Positions 41,019-49,201 of a stretch of 64,000 bases of DNA are shown here, piece after piece. How positions within the stretch are numbered: position 1 is the first letter of the stretch; each line of letters starts with the position of its first letter. The stretch covers positions 1-64,000 of the forward strand of contig JAIQES010000016.1 of NCBI GenBank assembly GCA_020073705.1, in the 5' to 3' direction. The notes beneath the pieces were generated by a model. It made no database searches. It worked only from the letters and a program-made list of their open reading frames with translations, and was not told where the DNA came from. Source of the DNA: Terriglobia bacterium (GTDB lineage: Bacteria > Acidobacteriota > Terriglobia > Acidiferrales > UBA7541). The position numbers and the translations under genes are program-made.

Positions 41019-42077
41019 GTGAAAATTATGACGATTGCACTCGGAACGCTTGAAGATCTTCCTGCTGATTACAGGAAATCAATGGAGGAGGTCCACGTAT
41101 CGCCGCTCTGGCCAGCGTTACGCAACCTGCTGCCGCTCCACCGGCCTATTGCGGTCACAAAATCCAGTCTTTGGTCTTTCGGACGCATCCGGCCGCTCGT
41201 ACTTCGCGCAGGCGAACTGACGCCGATTGAAAAGGCTGAGCGGCGAGTATTGGTGCTCTGCGATCCGGGGCGCGGTACCGCATTCCCTCAGGCGACTGCG
41301 ACGATCTACGTGGGTTTCCAGCTTTTGCTCCCTGGTGAGCATGCTCCGGCGCATCGCCATATCCCCAGTGCCGCTCGCATCATCGTCGAAGGCGAGGGCG
41401 CGTACACGACTGTGAACGGCGAGAAGTGCGCGATGCACCCTGGCGATTTGATTCTAACGCCCGGCGGGATGTGGCACGAGCACGGCCACGAAGGTACGGA
41501 GCCTGTCATCTGGCTCGACGCACTCGACGTGCCCATTCTTGCTTACCTGGAAGGGTCGTATAGGGAAGAAGGTAAACCCCAAATTGTGCCTAGCCGGCCC
41601 GACGGCTCCGCTGTCGAATATAGCCAAGCGGGTCTCGTGCCCAGCCGTCATTATCGTGCTCCGCGACCAAACTATCCCCTGCTGCGTTATCCTTGGGAGC
41701 GGACAGAGGCAGGACTCCGAGCGATTGCGAAGCACGCTAGCTCCAGCGAGATCGCAGAGCTCGAATACATTAACCCCGAAACCGGGGATTCCTGTCTGCC
41801 CACTTTAGGCTTCACGGCGATGATGCTCTTGCCGGGCCGTGTAGCACGGCCGCCAATCCGCTCGTCGAGCGCGGTGTTTCATGTAATTCATGGCTCAGGT
41901 CGCTCCACAGTCGATGGCGAGATCCTAGCTTGGAAGAGCGGCGACACCTTTTCCGCATCCGTTTTTGCGGAAGTGGAGCACATTGCGTCGGGCACCGAGC
42001 CCGCTTTCCTAATTCGTATCCACGATGCACCCTTGCAGCAGAAGCTCGGCTTTTACGAAGAGCGGCCTAGGTCATGA
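41019..42077 (+). CDS. Gentisate 1,2-dioxygenase-like cupin
   Basis: 352 residues, a bicupin. The first cupin has the Fe-binding set in APAHRHIPSAARIIVEGEG and PGGMWHEHGHEGTEP, close to gentisate 1,2-dioxygenase (ring cleavage of gentisate to maleylpyruvate); salicylate or 1-hydroxy-2-naphthoate dioxygenases are near relatives. The second cupin (FHVIHGSGRSTVDGE) has lost metal ligands, as in the family. GTG 41019 or ATG 41028 is the start. It lies downstream of the FAH-family gene, and its stop overlaps the ATG of a third gene that is now truncated. No gentisate regulator was seen. Confidence 0.88.
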   Translation: MKIMTIALGTLEDLPADYRKSMEEVHVSPLWPALRNLLPLHRPIAVTKSSLWSFGRIRPLVLRAGELTPIEKAERRVLVLCDPGRGTAFPQATATIYVGFQLLLPGEHAPAHRHIPSAARIIVEGEGAYTTVNGEKCAMHPGDLILTPGGMWHEHGHEGTEPVIWLDALDVPILAYLEGSYREEGKPQIVPSRPDGSAVEYSQAGLVPSRHYRAPRPNYPLLRYPWERTEAGLRAIAKHASSSEIAELEYINPETGDSCLPTLGFTAMMLLPGRVARPPIRSSSAVFHVIHGSGRSTVDGEILAWKSGDTFSASVFAEVEHIASGTEPAFLIRIHDAPLQQKLGFYEERPRS

Positions 42078-42142
42078 AGGAGACGAAGGGCAGCGGACCG
42101 CTCGCCGGGACGCTAGTGGTCGAGCTGGGCACCTTCATTGGG
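42074..42142 (+). pseudogene. N-terminal stub of a family III (CaiB/BaiF) CoA-transferase cut by a repeat
   Basis: The frame opens with an ATG at 42074 that overlaps the gentisate gene stop (ATGA) and reads MKETKGSGPLAGTLVVELGT: GPLAG-x-x-VVELG is the diagnostic start of family III CoA-transferases (about 400 residues). After about 23 codons the sequence becomes the dispersed repeat described at 42143-42333, and the frame stops at 42211. The third gene of this operon has therefore been interrupted, or deleted from here on; no further piece was found downstream. Confidence 0.66.
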
Positions 42143-42333
42143 CGCGTGGGCCAGGCTTTGGGGTTGAATTTTCAGGCGCCCTTCCCCTCGCGATTTTCGA
42201 GGGGTGGGTAGTTTTTGGTTCTTGGTCGAGTTCTTGTTTTCACTGGACCGGATCGATACGGATCAGTTCTTTATTCATGGAACGGAGAGAACACCCAACC
42301 CTTCCAAAAAGTGTGAATGGGTTGGCCACCCGC
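42143..42333 (+). repeat. Dispersed repeat family, copy 1 (internally deleted)
   Basis: It starts with GCGCGTGGGCCAGGCTTTGG, contains the common core (TTGGTTCTTGGTCGAG, GATCGATACGGATCAG, GGAGAGAACACCCAACC) and ends in GGGTTGGCCACCCGC. The part between the two AAAAA tracts (about 85 bases, present in copies 2 and 3) is missing, as if lost by recombination at AAAAA. It replaces the rest of the CoA-transferase gene. Confidence 0.88.
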
Positions 42334-42708
42334 ATGGTGACACGCGGCTGGCGATTGATTGAGAGAAAGCGGTGCGGGATATTAAAACGCAGGAATTTCG
42401 TATCGCGCGAATCGCCATCGCCGTTACGGAAACTACTGTTAAGCCACCAACACTAAATTGATGCGGGAATAGTTGGGCGGCCCCGTGCCCAATTTGTGTC
42501 CAATTCCTACAAAAACCTACCAACAGCATCAACGCCCTAGATCAACACAGCGCATGTGCTGTAGTAACTATAGTAGGTATATAGAGGGGGTGAGACCCCC
42601 CCACTGGCCGTCCTCTTGATTCCTTTGCCCGCTTCTTCCTCCGGCACCTACTACACCTTCTACAAGGGCAATTCCGAAGCGCTGCGATTGGCCACTCGCC
42701 CAGTGCCG
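42334..42708. other. Gene-free stretch
   Basis: About 375 bases with no supported gene. The notable structure is a hairpin at 42586-42600 (GGGGG, loop TGAGA, CCCCC) shortly past the stop of the Met-rich gene in its direction of transcription, plus a short palindrome AGCGCATGTGCT (42549-42560). No T-run follows the hairpin on the minus strand. Confidence 0.5.
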
Positions 42709-43128
42709 CTATTTCGAAGCTGGTGGCGTGCTACCGCCCATCATCCTCTGCATCATGTTCTGCATCGTGTTGCCCTGCTCCATCATCTGGTTCTGCATCT
42801 GCTCGAGCAGGGCGCGATGTTCGGCTAGCTTTGATTTCAGCGCGTTCTTGTCTTTCTCGTTTTGGATCGCAGTCATGCTCTGCATCAGCTTGTTCATTGT
42901 TTCCGTCATCTCTTCATGATGGGCCGCTATCTGCCCCATCGACATGCCCATCATCATGCCCATCATCATACCGTCGCCCATCATCCCCTGACCAGTGGCT
43001 CGGGGCTTGGATTGATCTTGTGTAGTCTGATCCTGAGGATCTTTCTGTGAACGCTGAGCGGCACCGGCAATCGTGAATGCCGAAAGAGTTGCAGCAAGGA
43101 TTGAAGCGGTGACCACTTTGTATCTCAT
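42709..43128 (-). CDS. Methionine-rich secreted protein
   Basis: 139 residues with a cleavable signal peptide (ending near IAGAAQR). The mature part begins Gln/Asp-rich, then has a cluster GMMGDGMMMGMMMGMSMGQ, and ends as an amphipathic helix with further Met pairs (MEQGNTMQNMMQRMMGG); about one residue in five is Met. Met-rich periplasmic segments are known to bind Cu(I) or Ag(I), and His residues (AAHHEEM) are also present. No copper-exporter gene is near, so a metal role is only suggested. AGGAGG precedes the ATG. Confidence 0.8.
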   Translation of the reverse strand: MRYKVVTASILAATLSAFTIAGAAQRSQKDPQDQTTQDQSKPRATGQGMMGDGMMMGMMMGMSMGQIAAHHEEMTETMNKLMQSMTAIQNEKDKNALKSKLAEHRALLEQMQNQMMEQGNTMQNMMQRMMGGSTPPASK

Positions 43129-43226
43129 GGTTTTCCTCCTGAACGGATAGATGCTGCCAAACGTTTCAATTCGTTTAAGTGACCTGCAACGCGCCTAACA
43201 TTCCCAGCATACTTGAAGTAAAGGGC

Positions 43227-43513
43227 GTGTGGCGCACCCTTTGGGGTTGCAGTTTCGAGTGCCGCACCCCGCGCGATTTTCGAGGAATGGGTGGTTCTTG
43301 GTCGAGTTCTCGTTTTCGATGGGCCGGATCGACGCGGATCAGTCCTTTACTCATGGAACGGAGAGAACACCCAACCCCGACTCTTTCAAGAACCTGAAGG
43401 GTCTGGCGCCCGAAAAGCCAAACCAGTCACTCGGCATTAAAATGCCGGAGTGGCATGATTCAACCGTGAGTATTAGCCAACTGAAAAAGTGTGAATGGGT
43501 TGGCTACCCACCC
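43227..43513 (+). repeat. Dispersed repeat family, copy 2
   Basis: Near full-length: GTGTGGCGCACCCTTTGGGG at the left, core CTTGGTCGAGTTCTCG, hairpin region ACTCTTTC-AAGAACCT-GAAGGGTC, then GGCATGATTCAACCGTGAG and the common tail ending GGGTTGGCTACCCACC. It encodes a 96-codon frame (43229-43519) that has no ribosome site. The rest of 43129-43726 has no gene. Confidence 0.88.
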
Positions 43514-43726
43514 CACTAACTGCTGGGTGACTGACCCGGCGCCCTGACACAAAGTGCCACCATGAAAGATGATTCATAGAACATCGAGCATTTCTGAATT
43601 CACCGTTGTACGAATCCAACAGGTACATTTGTCCTATAGGCACGTAGGCACGCGACGTCCCCCGGATGCCAAGTTGCATGGGATATCCGGCCCTCCAGTT
43701 TAAGTCCAAGAACGAGGACGCGATTT

Positions 43727-44578
43727 ATGACCAATGGGCCGTCACCAAGCTCTCTCACCGGTGAGTTACAGATTGAAGTATTCGGGGCGGACCTCGATGG
43801 ACGTCAATTCATCGAACAGACTCGACCTCTGACGATTACTCGAGACGGCGCAATCATCCTCTTGGCGAGCAAGCTGGCCCCTGAATCCGAATTGATTGTT
43901 CGCAATCCGGTGACCAAGGAGGAAGCCGTCGCTCGCGTGGTGGACCTTATTCGGGACGCCATTTTCGTTCACGTGTATGGCATTGCTTTCATCGATCCGT
44001 CAGTGAATCTATGGCAGGTCGAATTCCCGGAAATACAGGGCAAGAAGACGGTCATCATGGAGTGCAGCGGTTGTCACGCCGTTGACGCTGTCTTGCTTAG
44101 TGAAATTGAAATGGAGATTCTTAAATCGAAGCAAGCGCTAAGGCGGCACTGCGAGTGCAGCAATTCCTCGACGATCTGGAAGCAGTCGGATCGAAAAGTG
44201 ACGGAACGAAAGGCCACAGAACGCCGAGTGAGCGATCGGCCGCGACAAATCTCCCCTATAGAGAAACCGACTACACGAGCCCCACAGGAAAGACGAAGAG
44301 AAAAACGCACGGCCATGAAAGCCCCTGCGTGCATTCGGTGCTACGGTGGGGAAATAGTCGTCGAGTGTGAAGACGTGTCTCGGGGCGGCTTCCGCTTCAA
44401 GAGCCGCAATGCATATCCGGCAGGGATGCAGATCGAAGCAGCGGTCCCCTACACGAAAAGTAGCGTCAACATATTCGTAACTGCTCAAATTGTCTATCAA
44501 CAGGAATTGTCCGGCGGGTTCTATAGGCACGGCGTGGCCTACGTGGAATCCATCAAAGAGCCTGACTCAAAATCATAA
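43727..44578 (+). CDS. Protein with two PilZ-like domains
   Basis: 283 residues. The N-terminal part (about 10-110) has a PilZ-like beta-barrel pattern, similar to the N-terminus of the protein at 58757, but lacks the R-x3-R c-di-GMP signature. The linker holds four Cys (MECSGCHAV; HCECS), a possible metal site. The C-terminal domain has ERRREKRTAMKAP and DVSRGGFRFKS, the R-x3-R and D/N-x-S-x-x-G motifs of a c-di-GMP-binding PilZ domain. Cytoplasmic; it could link c-di-GMP to an unknown output. A second PilZ gene lies convergently at 44704. Confidence 0.85.
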   Translation: MTNGPSPSSLTGELQIEVFGADLDGRQFIEQTRPLTITRDGAIILLASKLAPESELIVRNPVTKEEAVARVVDLIRDAIFVHVYGIAFIDPSVNLWQVEFPEIQGKKTVIMECSGCHAVDAVLLSEIEMEILKSKQALRRHCECSNSSTIWKQSDRKVTERKATERRVSDRPRQISPIEKPTTRAPQERRREKRTAMKAPACIRCYGGEIVVECEDVSRGGFRFKSRNAYPAGMQIEAAVPYTKSSVNIFVTAQIVYQQELSGGFYRHGVAYVESIKEPDSKS

Positions 44579-44703
44579 TTCGCTCGGCGGAAGACACACA
44601 TGGCGACCCAACCTTCCTGGCTTGCATCGCGAGCGGTTGCTCAGTTGGCCTATCTCACAGGAATCGGCAGCGATCCGATCTGCAATCAGTCGGAAGGGTG
44701 CTG

Positions 44704-45153
44704 CTAGCTTTCTGAATCTTGTTCGGACATGGATGACGGGATGTGTCCTACTAGCGCGAATGATTGGAATGCCGACTTTGCAACCGTCGAAGCGTTCAAT
44801 ACAGAATTGCCAATACGGATCAACTGGACAGCGATGCCGTACTCGCCAAAGGGTAGCTGTTCAATCCGCACGACCTCACCTAGGTACTCGAAGTTGAAAC
44901 AGCCGAACGCGGGTGTCACGTACAACTGCATCCCTTTGCGATAAGGCTCTATCCGGGCGGTGATGAAGTAAAACCCAATCCGGCTGAAGTCGGTCATGGT
45001 CCGCACTTCCTCGAAGCCAGCGTCACTCGGGTCGGCTGGCCTCACGTAAACGGGGCGGGCGCTTCGAGTCCGAGGCTCTCGACGCCGGTCCGCCTGGCCT
45101 GCCAGTGAATCTTGTGCTTCCCGAGAAAAAATCCTTTGCTGCAGCTCGTTCAT
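44704..45153 (-). CDS. PilZ domain protein
   Basis: 149 residues from the ATG at 45153, with GGGAGG upstream. It has RRREPRTRSARPVYVRP and MTDFSRIGFYFIT, the two c-di-GMP-binding motifs of PilZ domains (R-x3-R and D-x-S-x-x-G). A single domain with a short tail; no membrane segment. It faces the two-domain PilZ protein at 43727 across about 125 bases, suggesting both were kept for signalling, though no c-di-GMP enzyme is in the window. Confidence 0.85.
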   Translation of the reverse strand: MNELQQRIFSREAQDSLAGQADRRREPRTRSARPVYVRPADPSDAGFEEVRTMTDFSRIGFYFITARIEPYRKGMQLYVTPAFGCFNFEYLGEVVRIEQLPFGEYGIAVQLIRIGNSVLNASTVAKSAFQSFALVGHIPSSMSEQDSES

Positions 45154-45420
45154 CACACCTCCCGCCTAAAATCCAGGCTTGGTGCTTCAGGGTCTTACGG
45201 CGCTCGATTTTATCTATATTCCGCTGTTGTCCGCTGACCGACGAGAGAGGGTAACGTTCCGCCCAAGATTGTGTCTATAGAGCAATGGTACCGTGCGCAA
45301 TGGCCCTAAAGTTTTTGGGGAAGCCGGAATTGCGGAAATTACCATGCGACTTCGACCTAATGGGCCAATCCTGGGATGCCGGTAGCAAATTAAAATGTAT
45401 GCTTTGAGGTTGAGAGACCG

Positions 45421-45719
45421 GCGGGTGGACCAGGCTTTGGGGTTGAATTTTCGGGTGTCTTTCCCCTCACGATTTTTCGAGGGGTGGGTGGGTTTTTGGT
45501 TCTTGGTCGAGTCCTCGTTTTCAATGGATCGGATCGATGCGGATCAGTCCTTTACTCCTGGAACGGAGAGAACACCCAACCCCGACCCTTCCAAAAACCT
45601 GAACGGTCGGGCACCCTCAAAAGCCAAACCAGTCAATCGGCGTTCACGTGCCGGAGTGGCATGATCCAACCGTGAGCGTTAGTCAACTGAAAAAGTGTGA
45701 ATGGGTTGGCCACCCGTCC
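45421..45719 (+). repeat. Dispersed repeat family, copy 3 (most complete)
   Basis: It runs from GCGGGTGGACCAGGCTTTGG to GGGTTGGCCACCCGTCC. It contains an arm with the palindrome CCCCTCACGATTTTTCGAGGGG, the core, the hairpin CCGACCC (45582-45588) / GGTCGG (45605-45610), the middle block GGCGTTCACGTGCCGGAGTG and the tail GTGAGCGTTAGTCAACTG. It ends five bases from the stop codon of the next minus-strand gene (45725). The remaining part of 45154-45420 holds the PilZ gene's upstream region and no gene. Confidence 0.9.
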
Positions 45720-45724
45720 ACGGT

Positions 45725-46120
45725 TCATCCCATGGCATGAATGGCTTGGGGCTCGATCTTATAAAGGACGCGCACTTCACCCGGCGCGCGGAAGGGATAG
45801 TGATCCTGGCCGAGATATTTCTTAGCCTGCTTGTCAATGTGCCCGTCCGCACCCTTTTCGGTGATCTCAGCTACGCGACCGCGAATCGAGAGGTGCCGGT
45901 AAGGGTTGTCCGGATCGAGAAGGTCAATCCCAACTCGCGGATCGCGCCGCATATTGCGATCCTTGACGCGGCCCTTGGCGGTATTGATCACAATGTATCG
46001 GCCATCATAGTCGACCCAAACGGGTGTCACATGGGGGCTTCCGTCCGGCATTAAAGTAGCGAGCTGCGCAAAAGATTTTTTCTGAAAAATATCGAGATAC
46101 TTTTCGGGGATCGTGGTCAT
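45725..46120 (-). CDS. PPOX-class (pyridoxamine 5'-phosphate oxidase-like) F420/flavin oxidoreductase
   Basis: 131 residues from the ATG at 46120. Split-barrel fold shown by FAQLATLMPDGSPHVTPVWVDYDG, the cofactor-binding INTAKGRVKDRNMRRDPRVGID and YRHLSIRGRVAEI. Proteins of this size and start (PEKYLDIFQKKSFAQL) belong to the F420-dependent PPOX group, though FMN binding is possible. The substrate is unknown. Single gene, ending against repeat copy 3. Confidence 0.85.
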   Translation of the reverse strand: MTTIPEKYLDIFQKKSFAQLATLMPDGSPHVTPVWVDYDGRYIVINTAKGRVKDRNMRRDPRVGIDLLDPDNPYRHLSIRGRVAEITEKGADGHIDKQAKKYLGQDHYPFRAPGEVRVLYKIEPQAIHAMG

Positions 46121-46277
46121 AGAGAACCTCGCAAATTCAATTAAAGTGTACACCTTTGATCAATAAACGTCCGAAGATGCAGCCTAAACCGGAATTTGCG
46201 ATTTGGACGTCTAGTTCGCACATCGTATGCTTCTCCTGCCTACGACACAACGAATTTCCCACTAGAGCAGGCGCGTA

Positions 46278-46326
46278 GCGAGCGTTCGTCAACTGAAAAA
46301 GTGCGAATGGGCTGGCCACCCGCCCG
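46278..46326 (+). repeat. Dispersed repeat family, copy 4 (tail only)
   Basis: Only the last 49 bases of the repeat: GCGAGCGTTCGTCAACTG... GGGCTGGCCACCCGC. It ends eight bases from the stop of the next minus-strand gene (46334). Confidence 0.82.
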
Positions 46327-46333
46327 CATATAC

Positions 46334-46978
46334 CTATTTGATTGGCTTTAGCTCGGGCTGAGCGCCGTCCGGCAGCGGATAGCGGTCGACATTGAGAAGC
46401 ATCGAGACGAGGTGGTAATAACCCATTACACCGATAAGATCGACGACACCGCGCTCGCCCAGTTTGTCCACAGCGGCTTTGAATGTGGCGTCGCTCACCT
46501 GCCGGGTGTTGAGCAGCTCGGTGCAGAAGTTGTAGACGACTTCCTCATCTGGCTGCATCGAGACTGGCCGCTTCCCTGTCGCCACGGCGTCGATGACTGC
46601 CGGACTCAAGCCGGCCTGGAGAGCGTATTGGTGGTGGGCGTACCACTCATACTGCGAGTTCCAGAAGCGCCCGGTGATGAGGATCGCGAACTCATTGAGT
46701 TTGTTCGGGATCGATGAGTGAAAGCGCGTGTAGGATCCGTACTTCTGCGCCAGATCACCCATCTCCGGGCTGCGCAGGAAGACGTTGTACGGCCCGTTCA
46801 TGGAGCCGCGCTCTCCCGCCAGCACATGATCGGTCATCGTTTTCTGTTCGGGGGTCATCTGCTCGTACGTGAGCGGCTTGAAGCGGTCCCCTCGGAGTTG
46901 AAACACAGGACCGGACTGGGCGAATGCCATTGCCACACCAAAACCCAAAAGGTCTGCCAAGACAAGCTTGAAAATCAT
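46334..46978 (-). CDS. Exported carboxymuconolactone decarboxylase/AhpD-like protein
   Basis: 214 residues from the ATG at 46978, with AAAGGCGGG upstream. A hydrophobic N-terminus ending in AFAQS looks like a signal peptide. The mature part has an AhpD-like helical fold, with FAILITGRFWNSQYEWYAHH where AhpD-type enzymes have a CxxC pair; here the Cys are absent, so a peroxidase role is unlikely. CMD relatives act on lactones. The protein therefore has an unknown, probably non-redox, role. Confidence 0.8.
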   Translation of the reverse strand: MIFKLVLADLLGFGVAMAFAQSGPVFQLRGDRFKPLTYEQMTPEQKTMTDHVLAGERGSMNGPYNVFLRSPEMGDLAQKYGSYTRFHSSIPNKLNEFAILITGRFWNSQYEWYAHHQYALQAGLSPAVIDAVATGKRPVSMQPDEEVVYNFCTELLNTRQVSDATFKAAVDKLGERGVVDLIGVMGYYHLVSMLLNVDRYPLPDGAQPELKPIK

Positions 46979-47053
46979 CGCGTCCCGCCTTTCTTCATGA
47001 GGATCGGTAACATATCGAAATCTTATAAGCTGGTCCATCCGGTTGGCAATTAT

Positions 47054-47282
47054 CTTGGTTCTTTGTTCTTGTTCGAGTTCTCGCTTTCAACGGACCGGAT
47101 CGATGCGGATCAGTCCTTTCATGGAACAGAGGGAACACCCAACCCCGACTCTCCCAAGAACCTGAAAGGTCGGCCACCCGGCATGATGAGGAAAAACCAA
47201 GAAACCTCCCAACGCTCGAAAACCGCGAGCACTACGGCACCCCAAAATTCGCGCCCCGTAAAGGCACGGCCACCCGCCTGTC
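47054..47282 (+). repeat. Dispersed repeat family, copy 5 with an inverted left arm
   Basis: The core (TCTTGGTTCTTTG...GATCGATGCGGATCAG...AACACCCAACCCCGAC) is in the usual direction up to about 47180. From about 47196 to 47276 the sequence is the reverse complement of the left arm of the other copies (reading GGCGGGTGGCCGTGCC... GCGGTTTTCGAG... TTTCTTGG on the minus strand). The normal tail is absent. It ends eleven bases from the stop at 47293. Confidence 0.82.
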
Positions 47283-47292
47283 GACAAGGGTT

Positions 47293-48843
47293 TCATGGTT
47301 GTACACTCTCGACTTTCTCGATTGACCACGCTTCAGTGTGGAAGTCACCCTTGTATGGTCCACCCGGCGAATAATTCGGGCCTTTGCGGAGTTCTCCCAA
47401 CGAAAGGTGGCTCGAGTGTTCCAACATAAAGTAGCCTTCGAATTTTTCACCAAGGCTAGCCTCTTCTAAAGCGCCGGGGATATCTTGACCGACGAGTCTT
47501 CCTGCAACCGAGGGAACACTTTTGCAATCTTTCTTTGAATCGAACTCCTCCACTGGCTTCGTGTGGCATACAACCGCATCCACCACGGTGGCTGTATATA
47601 GTCTGTTGCCGTACCGAACCACCACGACGTTTGTGTTTGGGTTGTATGCCACGACGTGGTACCTAATGAAGGCATTCGGCGTTTCTTTCGGCTCGGTTGC
47701 CTTCGGCTCCGCTTCGTTAGGCAAGTTCTGGAGCCTGGACGATTGATTTTGGAGTATGCGTTTCGCTTCATTGACGGGGACTGCGAAATTCAGATTTTCT
47801 CCACCCTTGAGGTACAAAGTCGTAATACCAACGACCTCTCCCGCCATGTTAAACAACGGGCCGCCACTGCTGCCCGGCGAGATCGGGGCAGTGATTTGCA
47901 AAAATTTCCCGCCCAGCTCCTTATCTGTTCGAATTCCGCTGACTATGCCGTTTGAAACGGTCGATTCGAGCGAAAGCGGATTGCCAATAGCAACGACTTC
48001 TTCGCCCACCTGAACATGATCCGAGTTCCCAAGCGTGAGCGTCCGGAAGTTGTTGCCGTGTGCTTTGATGACGGCAATATCACGTACTCTATCGGATGCG
48101 AGAACTCCATCGACAACAAAGAAAGCTCCGTCAGGAAGCTTAACGACAGCGGAGCTACCCTCGGCAATCACATGATAGTTCGTTACGATGACGCCGTCCT
48201 TGCTCACAAGGAAACCGCTGCCTTGGGCTATAGGACTGCCCTTGTCCGACATGATGATTGAGACAACCGCCCCGTTTGCGACTTTGGCTATTGCAGGTAT
48301 GTCGTTTCCGGGCGTCACCGACTGCGCTCTTGTAGCCGTCGACGGCGTGGTCATCGTCTCGGACAAGATGTCAAAAGCCACATAGGCATAGACATCGGCG
48401 TTCCAGGACGGCCTATACTGCAACACATTTCCAATGCGGGCCATACACGGCGCTGCCGTAGGTTGTGTAGCGATCGCTGGTTCTCCCCCAAAAACCTTTG
48501 TCATTAGGCAGGCGTGAATCTTCATGCCCAAGGGCGGTATCTGGGACAGATCGGGATCACGTTCACTAAAGTGCAGGTGAATTCCTGTGGGTTCGAACTC
48601 GCCCTGCTTTCCGCTGTGGGTCTGCGACATTGAGTATGTGACCTTCAGAATCTCTGCCCCATGTTCGATGGTGTAGACCTCAGCGTTCGGCAAGAAGTCT
48701 TTTTGGGGGACACTGTCGTGCGTTGTTATCACGTATGTGCCTTGCGACGATATGGCCTGCGCATTGGACGTTTCCCGAGATTGCTGCGCAGCAGTATTCC
48801 ACCCGATTAGCGCAACGAGAAGAATCAGACGTAGGAATTTCAT
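47293..48843 (-). CDS. Secreted trypsin-like (S1C, HtrA-type) serine protease without PDZ
   Basis: 516 residues from the ATG at 48843. A signal peptide (FLRLILLVALIGWNTAAQQ) is followed by a novel N-terminal domain of about 160 residues. The protease domain has VTNYHVI (His), RDIAVIKAHG (Asp) and GSSGGPLFN (Ser) in S1C order. PDZ domains, typical of DegP/HtrA, are missing; instead about 120 C-terminal residues of unknown type follow, with VVVRYGNRLYTATVVDAVVCHT. The catalytic triad is intact. It ends against repeat copy 5. Confidence 0.88.
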   Translation of the reverse strand: MKFLRLILLVALIGWNTAAQQSRETSNAQAISSQGTYVITTHDSVPQKDFLPNAEVYTIEHGAEILKVTYSMSQTHSGKQGEFEPTGIHLHFSERDPDLSQIPPLGMKIHACLMTKVFGGEPAIATQPTAAPCMARIGNVLQYRPSWNADVYAYVAFDILSETMTTPSTATRAQSVTPGNDIPAIAKVANGAVVSIIMSDKGSPIAQGSGFLVSKDGVIVTNYHVIAEGSSAVVKLPDGAFFVVDGVLASDRVRDIAVIKAHGNNFRTLTLGNSDHVQVGEEVVAIGNPLSLESTVSNGIVSGIRTDKELGGKFLQITAPISPGSSGGPLFNMAGEVVGITTLYLKGGENLNFAVPVNEAKRILQNQSSRLQNLPNEAEPKATEPKETPNAFIRYHVVAYNPNTNVVVVRYGNRLYTATVVDAVVCHTKPVEEFDSKKDCKSVPSVAGRLVGQDIPGALEEASLGEKFEGYFMLEHSSHLSLGELRKGPNYSPGGPYKGDFHTEAWSIEKVESVQP

Positions 48844-49201
48844 CGCTTTAACCCCGCCGACGACTGTGGCCGATTCATCGTCGAAAGCTCCCACCACCGG
48901 CACCGTACGCCGCCAACCAAAATAGTAGGCAGACAGTAAATACCTTCACAGGACATTTCCCCTTTCTGACCTAGGATCATCGTATTGTGGAGTTCGATCA
49001 AGCAGTTGTGTTTCTTTGCATAATTACTGAGGGGGCACATTAATGTGTCGGCTCAAGATTGGGGCGGCGGGAGCATTAAGTCTGCAGCCGAGCCAGCCAG
49101 TGGCCACTCGGCTGCCGAAATGCGGTCTGGTTCTCAGACGGAGTGACGGCACAGGTCTAGCTGTGGCAAGATCCCAAGGTTCGCAACGCAATGGAGGGAA
49201 G
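48844..49201. other. Divergent upstream region of the protease and SDR genes
   Basis: About 358 bases. A frame from 49043 runs into the SDR gene but lacks homology before 49202. Promoters for both divergent genes should lie here; none was placed with confidence. Confidence 0.45.

Noticed and set aside
43229-43519. Plus-strand frames inside repeat copies 2 and 3 (96 and 89 codons)
   Set aside because: The other copies do not keep the frames, and no ribosome site precedes them, so coding is unlikely; the similarity comes from the repeat itself.
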